A DNA stretch of 64,000 nucleotides from Clostridia bacterium (GTDB lineage Bacteria > Bacillota > Clostridia > Christensenellales > Aristaeellaceae), in the NCBI GenBank assembly GCA_017429695.1, contig JAFROK010000052.1:26030-90029 (forward strand), given 5' to 3'. This document shows, piece by piece, positions 28,762 through 38,004 of the stretch. Under the pieces are notes generated by a model, which made no database searches, was not told where the DNA came from, and saw only the letters and a program-made list of their open reading frames with translations. Each line of letters starts with the position of its first letter. Position 1 is the first letter of the stretch. Both the position numbers and the translations under genes were made by a program.

Positions 28762-29961
28762 ATGGGACTGAAAGTGCAAAGTTATATTGACAGACTGAAC
28801 CGGCTGAAATTCAGCAATATGTATGACGGTGATTTTTTCCTGACCTGGGAAAAGACCGACGAGGAACTGGAAGCCGTATTTACGGTAGCGGACGCGCTGC
28901 GCTGCATGCGGGAAAACAATATTTCCACCAAGATTTTTGAGTCCGGCCTGGGAATCTCCCTGTTCCGCGACAATTCCACCCGGACCCGGTTCTCGTTCGC
29001 TTCCGCCTGCAACCTGCTGGGCCTGGAGGTTCAGGACCTGGACGAGGGAAAGAGCCAGATTGCCCACGGGGAGACCGTACGGGAGACAGCCAATATGGTT
29101 TCCTTTATGGCGGACGCGATCGGCATCCGGGACGATATGTACATTGGCAAGGGCAACAAATATATGCACGACGTGGTGAACGCCGTGACAGAGGGACACC
29201 GGCAGGGTGTGCTGGAGCAGAAACCCACGCTGGTGAACCTGCAGTGCGACATTGACCATCCGACCCAGTGCATGGCGGACATGCTGCATGTGATTCATGA
29301 ATTCGGCGGCGTGGAAAACCTGAAAGGGAAAAAGATTGCCATGACCTGGGCCTATTCTCCCAGCTATGGCAAACCGCTTTCAGTGCCCCAGGGCGTAATC
29401 GGCCTGATGACCCGCTTCGGCATGGACGTCGTGCTGGCCCATCCGGAAGGATACGAAGTGATGCCCGAGGTAGAGACAGTGGCCAGGGCAAACGCCGCAA
29501 AGAGCGGCGGCAGCTTCCGCAAGACAAACTCCATGGCGGACGCCTTCCGGGACGCGGATATCGTTTATCCCAAGAGCTGGGCGCCCTTTGCCGCAATGGA
29601 AAAGCGCACAGACCTCTACGGGAAGGGCGACACCGACGGCATCAAGGCGCTGGAAAAAGAACTGCTGGCACAGAATGCCGAGCACAAGGACTGGTGCTGT
29701 ACAGAAGAACTGATGGCCACCACCCGCGGGGGCAAGGCGCTGTACCTGCACTGCCTGCCGGCCGATATCAACGATATCAGCTGCAAAGACGGGGAAGTGG
29801 CGGCTTCTGTGTTTGACCGGTACCGCACCCCGCTGTACAAGCAGGCCAGCTTCAAACCCTATATTATTGCCGCCATGATCTTCCTGGCAAAGGTCAGGGA
29901 TCCGCAGGCAACCCTGAAAGCCCTTGAGGAGCGCGGCGTTGATCGGTTCTTCCAGAAATAA
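28762..29961 (+). CDS. ygeW: YgeW-type carbamoyltransferase
   Basis: Member of the knotted aspartate/ornithine carbamoyltransferase fold, 399 residues. The carbamoyl-phosphate motif is FRDNSTRTRFSF (about residues 69-80) and the second is LHCLPADI (about 328). In this cluster the enzyme most likely runs in the phosphorolytic direction, giving carbamoyl phosphate from a ureido compound, with carbamate kinase next door making ATP. The direction and substrate are inferred from context. AAAGGAGG precedes the ATG 14 bases after ygeY. Confidence 0.93.
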   Translation: MGLKVQSYIDRLNRLKFSNMYDGDFFLTWEKTDEELEAVFTVADALRCMRENNISTKIFESGLGISLFRDNSTRTRFSFASACNLLGLEVQDLDEGKSQIAHGETVRETANMVSFMADAIGIRDDMYIGKGNKYMHDVVNAVTEGHRQGVLEQKPTLVNLQCDIDHPTQCMADMLHVIHEFGGVENLKGKKIAMTWAYSPSYGKPLSVPQGVIGLMTRFGMDVVLAHPEGYEVMPEVETVARANAAKSGGSFRKTNSMADAFRDADIVYPKSWAPFAAMEKRTDLYGKGDTDGIKALEKELLAQNAEHKDWCCTEELMATTRGGKALYLHCLPADINDISCKDGEVAASVFDRYRTPLYKQASFKPYIIAAMIFLAKVRDPQATLKALEERGVDRFFQK

Positions 29962-29972
29962 GACGGCATAGC

Positions 29973-30008
29973 GGAAGCTTTCCGGAATTTGGTTTCCGGA
30001 CGGCTTCC
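29973..30008 (+). other. Intercistronic hairpin between ygeW and carbamate kinase
   Basis: Outer arms GGAAGC (29973-29978) and GCTTCC (30003-30008) enclose inner arms TCCGGAA (29981-29987) and TTCCGGA (29994-30000). Only a short TTT follows, so it is a weak terminator or a stabilising hairpin. Confidence 0.6.
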
Positions 30009-30031
30009 TGCCTTTATAAGGAGATTTTTCC

Positions 30032-30970
30032 ATGGGCAAAAGAATCGTGATTGCCCTTGGCGGGAACGCGCTGGGAAGCAACCTGCCGGAGCAGATGAAA
30101 GCAGTCAAAATCACAGCCAGGGCAATTGTGGACCTGATTGAAGATGGCAACGAGGTTGTGATCTGCCATGGAAACGGACCGCAGGTGGGGATGATCCAGA
30201 ACGCAATGGCGGAACTGACGCGGTCCGATCCGGAAAAGTTTATTCCCTGTCCGCTGTCGGTATGCGTGGCGATGAGCCAGGGTTATATCGGTTATGACCT
30301 GCAGAACGCCATGCGGGAGGAAATGCTGGACCGGGGCATCAGCAAAGGCGCAGCCACCGTGCTGACCCAGGTGGAGGTGGATCCGGAGGATCCGGCTTTC
30401 CTGAACCCGACGAAACCCATCGGCCCGTTTATGACCGAGGCAGAGGCTCGCATGCTGGAAAAGGAACGCGACTACCATGTGAAGGAGGACGCGGGCCGGG
30501 GATGGCGCCGGGTGGTGGCCAGCCCCGAACCAAAGGGAATCGTTGAGATTGATACGATCCGTTCGCTGGTGGAAACCGATCATATCGTTGTTGCCTGCGG
30601 CGGAGGCGGAATACCGGTTTTCCGGACAGAAGGCCATCACCTTAAAGGCGCCGCGGCCGTGATTGACAAGGATTTTGCGGCGGCAGTACTGGCTAAACAG
30701 CTGAATGCCGACCTGCTGATTATCCTGACAGCTGTGGAAAAGGTGGCCATCCATTTCGGCAAGCCGGACCAGCAGGAACTGGACACACTGACTGCCGAAG
30801 AGGCGAGGAAGTATATTGCAGACGGGGAGTTCGCACCCGGATCGATGCTGCCGAAAGTGGAGGCAGCGCTGTCCTTTGCGGAATCCGCCCCGGGGCGGAA
30901 AACCCTGATTACCCTGCTGGAAAAAGCCCGGGACGGGATCAACGGAAAGACCGGCACCATTATCATTTAA
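30032..30970 (+). CDS. arcC: Carbamate kinase
   Basis: Transfers phosphate from carbamoyl phosphate to ADP, giving ATP, ammonia and carbon dioxide. It has 312 residues, the family length. Motifs are ALGGNALG at the N-terminus, CHGNGPQVGM (about residue 48), VVACGGGGIPV (about 190) and the nucleotide-binding DKDFAAAVLA (about 211). TAAGGAG stands before the ATG. Directly after ygeW, it is the energy-conserving step of purine breakdown. Confidence 0.95.
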   Translation: MGKRIVIALGGNALGSNLPEQMKAVKITARAIVDLIEDGNEVVICHGNGPQVGMIQNAMAELTRSDPEKFIPCPLSVCVAMSQGYIGYDLQNAMREEMLDRGISKGAATVLTQVEVDPEDPAFLNPTKPIGPFMTEAEARMLEKERDYHVKEDAGRGWRRVVASPEPKGIVEIDTIRSLVETDHIVVACGGGGIPVFRTEGHHLKGAAAVIDKDFAAAVLAKQLNADLLIILTAVEKVAIHFGKPDQQELDTLTAEEARKYIADGEFAPGSMLPKVEAALSFAESAPGRKTLITLLEKARDGINGKTGTIII

Positions 30971-30998
30971 TTATCTTGACTACTGATCAGGGGGACCT

Positions 30999-33578
30999 AT
31001 GTCAGAATTATTTCAGTTTACAGTCAACGGCATACCGCGTGAGACAGAAGAAGACAAACCGCTGCTGCGGTACCTGAGGGACGATCTGCATCTGCATTCC
31101 GTCAAGGACGGATGCAGTGAAGGGGCCTGCGGTACCTGCACGGTGATTGTTGACGGAAAGGCAACAAAAGCCTGTATCCTGACCACCCGGAAAGCTGCCG
31201 GGAAAACGATCCAGACGGTGGAAGGACTGAACGATTTTGAAAAAGAGGCATTTGTGTATGCCTTCGGAACCAGCGGATCGGTTCAGTGCGGCTTCTGTAC
31301 ACCGGGGATGGTCATGGCCGGAAAAGCATTGCTGGATCGGAATCCGAATCCTTCCGAGGAGGAAATCCGGACAGCGTTGAAGGGAAATATCTGCCGGTGT
31401 ACCGGCTACCGGAAAATCATTGACGGAATCCGGCTCACAGCATCCATCCTCCGGGGAGAGACAAAGATTGATCCGCAGGCGGAAGCCGGGGAACGGTACG
31501 GCGTTGGGGAACGGGCATTCCGCGTTGACGTGCGGGATAAGGTGCTGGGCACCGGCAAATATCCGGATGACATCGAAATGGAAGGCATGCTGCATCTGTC
31601 CGCGGTGCGTTCGGAATACGCCAGGGCACGGGTGCTGTCCATCGACGCATCGGAAGCGCTGGCCATGGAAGGCGTGGCCGGTGTGCTGACGGCAAAGGAT
31701 GTGCCGCATAACAAGGTGGGACATCTCCAGCAGGACTGGGATGTGATGATTGCCGAGGGCGATATCACCCGATGCGTGGGCGATGCCATCTGCCTGGTGG
31801 CTGCGGAAAATGAAAAGATCCTGGCGGAAGCCAAAAAGAAAATCAAAATTGAATATGAGGTGCTGAAACCTGTCACATCGATTGCTGAGGCGATGGCGCC
31901 GGACGCGCCGAAGGTACACAGCAGCGGGAACCTGTGCCAGACGCGGCACGTGACCCGCGGCAACGCGGCGGCTGCCCTTGCAGAATCCGCCTATACGGTG
32001 ACAAAATCCTTCAGTACGCCTTTTACCGAGCATGCATTCCTGGAGCCGGAATGCGCGGTTGCTTTCCCGTATAAAGACGGCGTGAAAATCCTGAGTACGG
32101 ACCAGGGCGTATATGATACCCGCAAAGAAACGGCGATCATGTTCGGGTGGGAACCGGAGCGGATTGTGGTTGAAAACCAGCTGGTCGGCGGCGGGTTCGG
32201 CGGAAAGGAAGACGTATCGGTTCAGCATATCGCGGCACTGGCGGCATGGATTTTCAAGCGCCCGGTGAAAGCCCGGTTCAGCCGGCAGGAATCCATCCGG
32301 TTCCATCCGAAACGGCATGCCATGGAAGGCACCTTTACCCTGGGATGCGACAAGGACGGCATCTTTACGGCGCTGGACTGTGATATCTATTTTGACACAG
32401 GCGCCTACGCGTCCCTGTGCGGACCGGTACTGGAACGGGCATGTACTCATTCCGTGGGCCCTTACTGCTACCAGAACACGGATATCCGCGGATATGGGTA
32501 CTACACCAACAATCCGCCGGCGGGCGCCTTCCGGGGCTTCGGTGTCAGCCAGAGCGAGTTTGCGCTGGAAGCCATGATTAACCTGCTGGCGGAAAAAGTC
32601 GGGATTTCCCCGTGGGAGATTCGATTCCGGAATGCCATTGAACCGGGTAAAGTGCTTCCGAACGGACAGATTGCTGACTGTTCCACCGCCCTGAAGGAAA
32701 CACTGCTGGCAGTAAAGGACGTATATGAAGCCAACCGTTCCCATGCGGGGATCGCCTGCGCTATGAAGAATTCAGGCGTTGGCGTGGGCCTTCCGGACAA
32801 GGGACGGGCCAGGCTGGTGATTGAAAACGGGGAGTGTGTGATATACTGCGCCGCATCGGATATCGGGCAGGGCTGCCTGACGGTATTCTGCCAGGATGTG
32901 GCCCAGGCCACCGGGCTTCCGCTGTCCAGGATCCGCAACGGCAGCGGCAGCACGGAAACAGCGCCGGATTCGGGAACAACTTCCGGATCCCGGCAGACGT
33001 TGCTGTCCGGTGAAGCTGTACGGCAGGCAGCGCTGCAGCTGAACGAAGCCCTGCAGGAAGCCGACGGCGACCTGGCGGCGCTTAACGGACGTGAATTCTA
33101 TTACGAATATTTCGAACCGACCGACAAGCTTGGCGCGGACCTGCCCAATCCGAAAAGCCACATTGCCTACGGGTATGCGACGCATGTGGTGATCCTGGAT
33201 GACGACGGCCGGGTAAAGGAAATCTACGCGGCGCACGATTCCGGAAAGGTGGTCAATCCGATTTCCATCCAGGGACAGATTGAGGGCGGCGTGCTGATGA
33301 GCATGGGCTATGCCCTGACTGAGGACTTCCCGCTGGAGAACGGTGTTCCGAAAGCGAAATTCGGCACGCTGGGCCTGCTGCGTGCCCCGCAGATTCCGGA
33401 TATCCATGCTATCTATGTGGAGAAGGAAGAACTGCTGCCGGTTGCGTACGGTGCGAAGGGAATCGGGGAGATTGCTGCGATTCCGACGGCACCGGCCGTC
33501 CAGGGTGCTTACTATGCACTGGACGGGATTTTCCGGACGAAACTGCCTATGGAGAATACGTGGTACCGGAAAGGGTAG
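30999..33578 (+). CDS. xdhD: Fused selenium-dependent xanthine-dehydrogenase-like molybdenum hydroxylase (XdhD type)
   Basis: Single-chain enzyme of 859 residues joining an iron-sulfur part and a molybdenum part, without an FAD domain. N-terminal [2Fe-2S] cysteines are C39, C44 and C47 (CSEGACGTC). The second cluster is QCGFCTPGM (about 97) and NICRCTGYRK (about 130). The molybdenum part starts near 165 and includes GGGFGGKEDVS (about 398), GAFRGFG (about 507), DIGQGCLTVF (about 625) and the catalytic Glu of GAKGIGEIAA (about 819). The layout is that of the selenium-dependent xanthine dehydrogenase family. Electron transfer must use another flavoprotein, perhaps the FAD subunit at 21427 or YgfK. 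The stop is TAG within a heptanucleotide array. Confidence 0.9.
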   Translation: MSELFQFTVNGIPRETEEDKPLLRYLRDDLHLHSVKDGCSEGACGTCTVIVDGKATKACILTTRKAAGKTIQTVEGLNDFEKEAFVYAFGTSGSVQCGFCTPGMVMAGKALLDRNPNPSEEEIRTALKGNICRCTGYRKIIDGIRLTASILRGETKIDPQAEAGERYGVGERAFRVDVRDKVLGTGKYPDDIEMEGMLHLSAVRSEYARARVLSIDASEALAMEGVAGVLTAKDVPHNKVGHLQQDWDVMIAEGDITRCVGDAICLVAAENEKILAEAKKKIKIEYEVLKPVTSIAEAMAPDAPKVHSSGNLCQTRHVTRGNAAAALAESAYTVTKSFSTPFTEHAFLEPECAVAFPYKDGVKILSTDQGVYDTRKETAIMFGWEPERIVVENQLVGGGFGGKEDVSVQHIAALAAWIFKRPVKARFSRQESIRFHPKRHAMEGTFTLGCDKDGIFTALDCDIYFDTGAYASLCGPVLERACTHSVGPYCYQNTDIRGYGYYTNNPPAGAFRGFGVSQSEFALEAMINLLAEKVGISPWEIRFRNAIEPGKVLPNGQIADCSTALKETLLAVKDVYEANRSHAGIACAMKNSGVGVGLPDKGRARLVIENGECVIYCAASDIGQGCLTVFCQDVAQATGLPLSRIRNGSGSTETAPDSGTTSGSRQTLLSGEAVRQAALQLNEALQEADGDLAALNGREFYYEYFEPTDKLGADLPNPKSHIAYGYATHVVILDDDGRVKEIYAAHDSGKVVNPISIQGQIEGGVLMSMGYALTEDFPLENGVPKAKFGTLGLLRAPQIPDIHAIYVEKEELLPVAYGAKGIGEIAAIPTAPAVQGAYYALDGIFRTKLPMENTWYRKG

Positions 33579-33624
33579 TGGATAGTGGTTAGTGATTAGT
33601 GATTAGTTGTTAGTTGTCAGTTTG
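33576..33624 (+). repeat. Heptanucleotide array at stop codon (seven units)
   Basis: Seven units run in phase from the TAG stop: TAGTGGA, TAGTGGT, TAGTGAT, TAGTGAT, TAGTTGT, TAGTTGT and CAGTTTG. It is the clearest of the five arrays. Confidence 0.75.
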
Positions 33625-33658
33625 AAGAAAGCGTTGAAATATTAAATCGGAAGAGTGG

Positions 33659-35047
33659 ATGGGAACGATGAGGACGCTGGTTCGCGGGGGAATGGTTGTT
33701 ACCGAGGCGGGAACTGTTTCGGGGAATATCCTGATTAAGGACGGGCGGATCCTGGGGATTACGGAAGCTCAGGATGCCGATGCGGTGATTGACGCGGCGG
33801 GAAAGATTGTGATGCCCGGTGCGGTGGATATTCACACGCATATGGACCTGGACGTCGGCATTGCCCGGGTGATTGATGATTTCTACTCCGGCACGGCTGC
33901 AGCTGCCTGCGGTGGGACCACCACGATTGTGGACCACCTGGCCTTCGGCCCGAAGGGATGCAGTCCGTGGCACCAGATCCGGGAATACCACCGGCTGGCG
34001 GACGGCAATGCCGCCGTGGACTACGGGTTTCACGGGGTGCTGCAGCATGTGAACGATGAAGCGCTGGATGACATGGCCGCGATTGCCCGGGAGGAAGGAA
34101 TTACCAGCTTTAAGGCATATATGACATATGACGGCCGGCTGGAGGACCTGGACCTGATGAAAGTGCTTGAACGCGCGGCCAGGGAACATATCCTGATTGC
34201 CGTTCACTGTGAGAACCATGGAATTGTTACCTATTACCGGGAACGGTTTGTCCGGGAGGGGAAAACCCAGACCAGGTGGCATCCTGCCAGCCGGCCTGCG
34301 GAAGCGGAAGCGGAGGCGGTGAACCGGCTGCTTTACCTGGCCCGGGCGGCCGGGGAAGCGCCGGTATATATCGTCCATCTTTCCACCCACTCCGGGCTGG
34401 AGGAAGTGCGGAGGGCCCGGGCAGCCGGACAGATCCGTTTCGGGGTGGAAACATGCCCCCAGTACCTGCTGCTGGATGAGAAAATGTATGATGATCCGAA
34501 AGAAGGCCTGAAAGCCGTGATGGCGCCGCCGCTGCGCAGGCAGGCGGACCGGGAGGCACTCTGGGAAGCGCTGGCCGGAAACGAGCTGGATACGGTGGCC
34601 ACGGATCACTGCCCCTTTACATTTGCAGAACAGAAACAGCTGGGGGCACAGGATTTCACCAAATGCCCCAGCGGTGCGCCGGGCGTTGAGGAAAGGCTGA
34701 TCCTGCTGTACTCCGAAGGCGTACGAAAAGGCCGGATTACCCTGCCGCAGCTGGTGAAATATGCTTGCACGAATCCGGCCCGGGTGGCCGGGATTTATCC
34801 GAAGAAAGGCACCATCGCAGCCGGCTCGGATGCGGACCTGGTGATCCTGGATCCGGACCGGGAATGGACGATGACGACAGGCCGGCTGCACGGGAATGCG
34901 GATTATACCTGCTATGAAGGAATGAAGATCCAGGGTGCCGTTGAACAGGTGCTGCTGCGGGGCAGGACCATTGTCCGGGACGGCGTGTTTACCGGTGCCC
35001 GGGGAGACGGACAGTACCTGCACCGCGGAATCAGTTCGCTGGCATGA
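33659..35047 (+). CDS. hyuA: Dihydropyrimidinase/D-hydantoinase (HyuA/HydA)
   Basis: Zinc amidohydrolase of 462 residues that opens cyclic ureides. The metal motif VDIHTHMDLD is near residue 57, and the lysine normally carbamylated is in TSFKAYMTY (about 152). Further ligands are in VHCENHG, YIVHLSTHSG and TVATDHCPF. In purine clusters it probably hydrolyses a hydantoin-like or dihydropyrimidine-like intermediate after SsnA. The start is ATG at 33659 with GGAAGAG close upstream. An ATG three codons later is possible. Confidence 0.92.
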   Translation: MGTMRTLVRGGMVVTEAGTVSGNILIKDGRILGITEAQDADAVIDAAGKIVMPGAVDIHTHMDLDVGIARVIDDFYSGTAAAACGGTTTIVDHLAFGPKGCSPWHQIREYHRLADGNAAVDYGFHGVLQHVNDEALDDMAAIAREEGITSFKAYMTYDGRLEDLDLMKVLERAAREHILIAVHCENHGIVTYYRERFVREGKTQTRWHPASRPAEAEAEAVNRLLYLARAAGEAPVYIVHLSTHSGLEEVRRARAAGQIRFGVETCPQYLLLDEKMYDDPKEGLKAVMAPPLRRQADREALWEALAGNELDTVATDHCPFTFAEQKQLGAQDFTKCPSGAPGVEERLILLYSEGVRKGRITLPQLVKYACTNPARVAGIYPKKGTIAAGSDADLVILDPDREWTMTTGRLHGNADYTCYEGMKIQGAVEQVLLRGRTIVRDGVFTGARGDGQYLHRGISSLA

Positions 35048-35057
35048 GGAAGACGGC

Positions 35058-35663
35058 ATGAACAGAAACATTCAGCAGATCGGCTGTATCCTGATGGCTT
35101 CCGGTCTTTCTGTCCGGTACGGGAAGAACAAGCTTCTGGAGAAGCTGGACGGCAGGGAAATCATCCTGCATACGGCCGGTCGCCTTGCGGAGGCGGGAAT
35201 GAAGCCGCTGGCCGTGACCCGCAGCGAAGAAGTGAAAACCCTGCTGGACCGGGAAGGAATCGCCTGCATCATTCATAACGGACCACTCAAGAGCGATACC
35301 ATCCATGAAGGCATCCGATACCTGAAACCCGATGCAGCAGGATACCTGTTTATGCCGGCGGACCAGCCGCTGATCAAGTCATCATCCCTGCAGCGAATGG
35401 CAGAACAGTTTTTCCGGAACCCGGAGCGGGCTGTGCGGCTGGCATGGGGCGATATACCCGGCAGCCCGGTGCTGTTTCCGGCCTCCTGCAGGGAAGCATT
35501 GCTGGCCTACCGGGGTGACCGGGGCGGGATGGATGTGATCCGGCAGCAGGGGATTCCCTGCGATCCTGTTCAGGCTGAATACGAATGGGAACTGTGGGAC
35601 GCCGATACACCGGAGAAAATGGCAGAAATCCGGGCAATATATTCAAGGACCGGCCGATTCTGA
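35058..35663 (+). CDS. MobA-like molybdenum cofactor nucleotidyltransferase (YgfJ/MocA type)
   Basis: Cytidylyl/guanylyl transferase that matures molybdopterin, 201 residues. The start of the domain (IGCILMASGLSVRYGKNKL) carries the LxAGxSxRxGxxK-type nucleotide motif, with Met in place of Ala. MPADQPLIKSS (about residue 97) and GSPVLFP are typical of MocA/YgfJ proteins. Cytosine dinucleotide cofactor is usual in xanthine-dehydrogenase family enzymes. The ATG at 35058 with GAGGAAG upstream is chosen. An open frame reaching back into hyuA has no support. Confidence 0.88.
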   Translation: MNRNIQQIGCILMASGLSVRYGKNKLLEKLDGREIILHTAGRLAEAGMKPLAVTRSEEVKTLLDREGIACIIHNGPLKSDTIHEGIRYLKPDAAGYLFMPADQPLIKSSSLQRMAEQFFRNPERAVRLAWGDIPGSPVLFPASCREALLAYRGDRGGMDVIRQQGIPCDPVQAEYEWELWDADTPEKMAEIRAIYSRTGRF

Positions 35664-35670
35664 CCGGCCC

Positions 35671-35701
35671 TTGACAATGACTGGCTGATATAGTATATAA
35701 T
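35671..35701 (+). promoter_or_regulatory. Promoter of the ModE-like/selD transcription unit
   Basis: TTGACA (35671-35676), then TATATA at 17 bases (35694-35699) or TATAAT at 19 bases (35696-35701). It starts a second transcription unit inside the island. Confidence 0.7.
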
Positions 35702-35762
35702 TCCTATCGTTATTTTTCTTAAAACATAACGCATTGCTTTTTTACGGGAAAAGGAGAAAACC

Positions 35763-36143
35763 GTGGGTGAGGACATGAGCGGGAAACGACCTGTTACTGC
35801 CAGGGTGAAGCTGACAATCTGCACAGAAGAACGTTTTTTCGGGCCGGGCGTGTGTGAACTGCTGGAGAGAATCCGGGAAACCGGGTCGATCCAGGCAGCT
35901 GCCGCGCGGATGGAAATGTCCTACACAAAAGCCTGGAAAATTCTGAACCGTGCCGAGGAAGAAATCGGAACTGCGTTGATTACGCGGATGACCGGCGGAA
36001 AAAACGGCGGCAGTTCAACCCTGACGGAAGCAGGGGAAACAGCCGTGCGTGATTTCCGGGAAATTGAGGGTGAACTGTCCTCATATGCGGGCCGGCTGAT
36101 GGAAACCCACTACCGCGCTTTTATGCCGGAGGAAAGGAAATAA
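35763..36143 (+). CDS. ModE-like winged-helix regulator, DNA-binding domain only
   Basis: Small DNA-binding protein of 126 residues. The LysR/ModE-type helix-turn-helix covers about residues 30-90 (TGSIQAAAARMEMSYTKAWK) with a winged end (ITRMTGGKNGGSSTLTEAG), which is the ModE hallmark. It lacks the molybdate-binding Mop/TOBE domains of full ModE, so the signal it senses is unclear. The GTG start has AAAAGGAG six bases upstream; an ATG four codons later is possible. It probably governs molybdate uptake or cofactor genes nearby. Confidence 0.82.
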   Translation: MGEDMSGKRPVTARVKLTICTEERFFGPGVCELLERIRETGSIQAAAARMEMSYTKAWKILNRAEEEIGTALITRMTGGKNGGSSTLTEAGETAVRDFREIEGELSSYAGRLMETHYRAFMPEERK

Positions 36144-36148
36144 CAGGA

Positions 36149-37192
36149 ATGGAAACAGAAGCAAGGCTGACAAAACTGGCATCCTGCGCCGGATGCGGCG
36201 CCAAGGTCGGCGCGGGAACACTATCCAAACTGCTGCAAGATTTTAAAACACGGACGGATCCCCGGCTGGTTGTGGGGTTTGACAAGAGTGACGATGCCAG
36301 CGTCTATGTGGTCAACGATGAAACGGCACTGATCCAGACAGTGGATTTTTTCCCGCCGATTGTGGATGATCCATACCTTTTCGGACAGATTGCCGCCACC
36401 AACGCAATTTCGGATATCTACGCCATGGGCGGGGAACCGCGGCTGGCGCTGAATGTGCTGTGCGTGACGGAAACGATGGAAGAAGAATGGATCCGTGAAA
36501 TCCTGCACGGGGGTTATGACAAAGCATACGAGGCCGGGGTGATCATTTCCGGTGGCCATACGATCCACGGCAGCGAACCGCTTTACGGCCTGGCGGTGAC
36601 CGGATTTGCCAGGCCGGACAAGATCCGGAAAAACGACGCGGCAGAACCCGGTGATATGCTGATCCTGACCAAACCCCTGGGCGTCGGCATCCTGACAACC
36701 GCCGCCAAGGCCGGCATGATGACGGATGATGCCGTGATGAAACGGATTTACCAGCAGATGACCATGCTGAACGGCGAAGCCTGCCGGATTATGCAGAAAT
36801 ACCGGGTGCACAGCTGTACGGATGTGACCGGATTCGGGCTGATGGGACACAGCTGCGAAATGGCCCAGGGAAGCGGGTGTACCCTTCATATCCAGACCGG
36901 CAGGATCCCGTTCCATCCGGAAGCACAGGAAATGGCGGATATGGGGCTGGTGCCGGCCGGGGCCTACCGGAACCGGGATTTTGCTGAAAAGGCCGTGTCG
37001 CTGCGGGGAAATATCTCCAGGGCGATGCAGGATATCCTGTATGACCCGCAGACCAGCGGGGGCCTCCTGATTGCTGTGGATGAGCGGGACGGGGAAGCCT
37101 TGCTGCGGGAACTGCAGGACCATATTCCCGATGCAGCCGGAATCGGATATGTTACAGAACGGGAAGAAAAGGAACTGATGATTGAAGCATGA
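36149..37192 (+). CDS. selD: Selenide, water dikinase
   Basis: Makes selenophosphate from selenide and ATP, the activated selenium donor. It has 347 residues. The catalytic Cys is C16 and the conserved Lys K19 in SCAGCGAKVG; there is no in-frame UGA, so it is the cysteine form. Other motifs are VVGFDKSDDASVY (about 35), TVDFFPPIVDDP (about 66), ATNAISDIYAMGG and SGGHTIHG. It lies next to YqeB and YqeC. No selA, selB or tRNA-Sec was seen in the window, so its product may serve only the labile selenium of the hydroxylases. The stop overlaps the next start (ATGA). Confidence 0.96.
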   Translation: METEARLTKLASCAGCGAKVGAGTLSKLLQDFKTRTDPRLVVGFDKSDDASVYVVNDETALIQTVDFFPPIVDDPYLFGQIAATNAISDIYAMGGEPRLALNVLCVTETMEEEWIREILHGGYDKAYEAGVIISGGHTIHGSEPLYGLAVTGFARPDKIRKNDAAEPGDMLILTKPLGVGILTTAAKAGMMTDDAVMKRIYQQMTMLNGEACRIMQKYRVHSCTDVTGFGLMGHSCEMAQGSGCTLHIQTGRIPFHPEAQEMADMGLVPAGAYRNRDFAEKAVSLRGNISRAMQDILYDPQTSGGLLIAVDERDGEALLRELQDHIPDAAGIGYVTEREEKELMIEA

Positions 37193-38004
37193 AACACCTG
37201 ATTATTGTACGCGGCGCGGGGGACATCAGCACCGGAACCATTCACCGGCTTTTCCGCGCCGGTTTTCCGGTGCTGGCCCTTGAAACAGCGTATCCATCCG
37301 CGATCCGGCGGAAAGTTGCTTTTTCGGAAGCGGTCTATGACGGGACGGCTACGGTGGAAAATGTCACGGCTGTACGCATCGGCAGCGCAGCAGAAGTGGA
37401 GACAATCCTGGCACAGGGGAAAATCCCGTTGCTTGTGGATCCCGAAGGAAAAAGCATCCGGAGCCTGAAGCCGAAGATCGTTGTGGACGCGATCCTGGCG
37501 AAAAAAAACCTCGGGACTTCCATGGCAATGGCGGAGCTGACCATTGCGCTGGGCCCGGGATTTGAGGCGGGGAAGGACGTTCACTATGTGGTTGAAACCA
37601 TGCGGGGTCACGATCTCGGAAGGATTATCTCTTCAGGCTGTGCCATGGCGAACACCGGCGTTCCCGGCGTAATCGGCGGTTACGGCGCTGAGCGGGTAAT
37701 CCGCGCGCCAGAGGCAGGATATTTTCGCACAATCCGGGAGATCGGGGATACCGTAGCGGCGGGAGAAACCATCGGCACGATCCGGGGACCGGAAGGAAAA
37801 ATTCCGGTGTGTTCCAACATTTCCGGTATCCTGCGGGGCATTATCCGGGACGGATACCCGGTGATCAAAGGTTTCAAGCTGGCGGACACGGATCCCCGGC
37901 CGGGGGAACTGAAGAACTGTTTTACCATTTCCGACAAAGCCCGCTGCATTGCGGGCAGCGTGCTGGAGCTGGTATGTCAGTATGAAGCGAGGGAACAGGG
38001 ATAG
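37189..38004 (+). CDS. yqeB: YqeB-type selenium-dependent molybdenum hydroxylase maturation protein
   Basis: Accessory protein of 271 residues found with selenium-dependent hydroxylases. The N-terminus IIVRGAGDISTGTIHRLFRAG (split by a Rossmann-like GxGD motif) is characteristic, followed by VLALETAYPSAIRRKVAFSE. It may help insert or hold the selenium ligand; the chemistry is not established. Its ATG overlaps the selD stop. The end runs 28 bases into the opposite-strand yqeC gene. The stop is TAG, but without a heptanucleotide array. Confidence 0.9.
   Translation: MKHLIIVRGAGDISTGTIHRLFRAGFPVLALETAYPSAIRRKVAFSEAVYDGTATVENVTAVRIGSAAEVETILAQGKIPLLVDPEGKSIRSLKPKIVVDAILAKKNLGTSMAMAELTIALGPGFEAGKDVHYVVETMRGHDLGRIISSGCAMANTGVPGVIGGYGAERVIRAPEAGYFRTIREIGDTVAAGETIGTIRGPEGKIPVCSNISGILRGIIRDGYPVIKGFKLADTDPRPGELKNCFTISDKARCIAGSVLELVCQYEAREQG

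Noticed and set aside
36149-36200. Selenocysteine in SelD
   Set aside because: The catalytic position is a normal Cys codon and no in-frame TGA is present.
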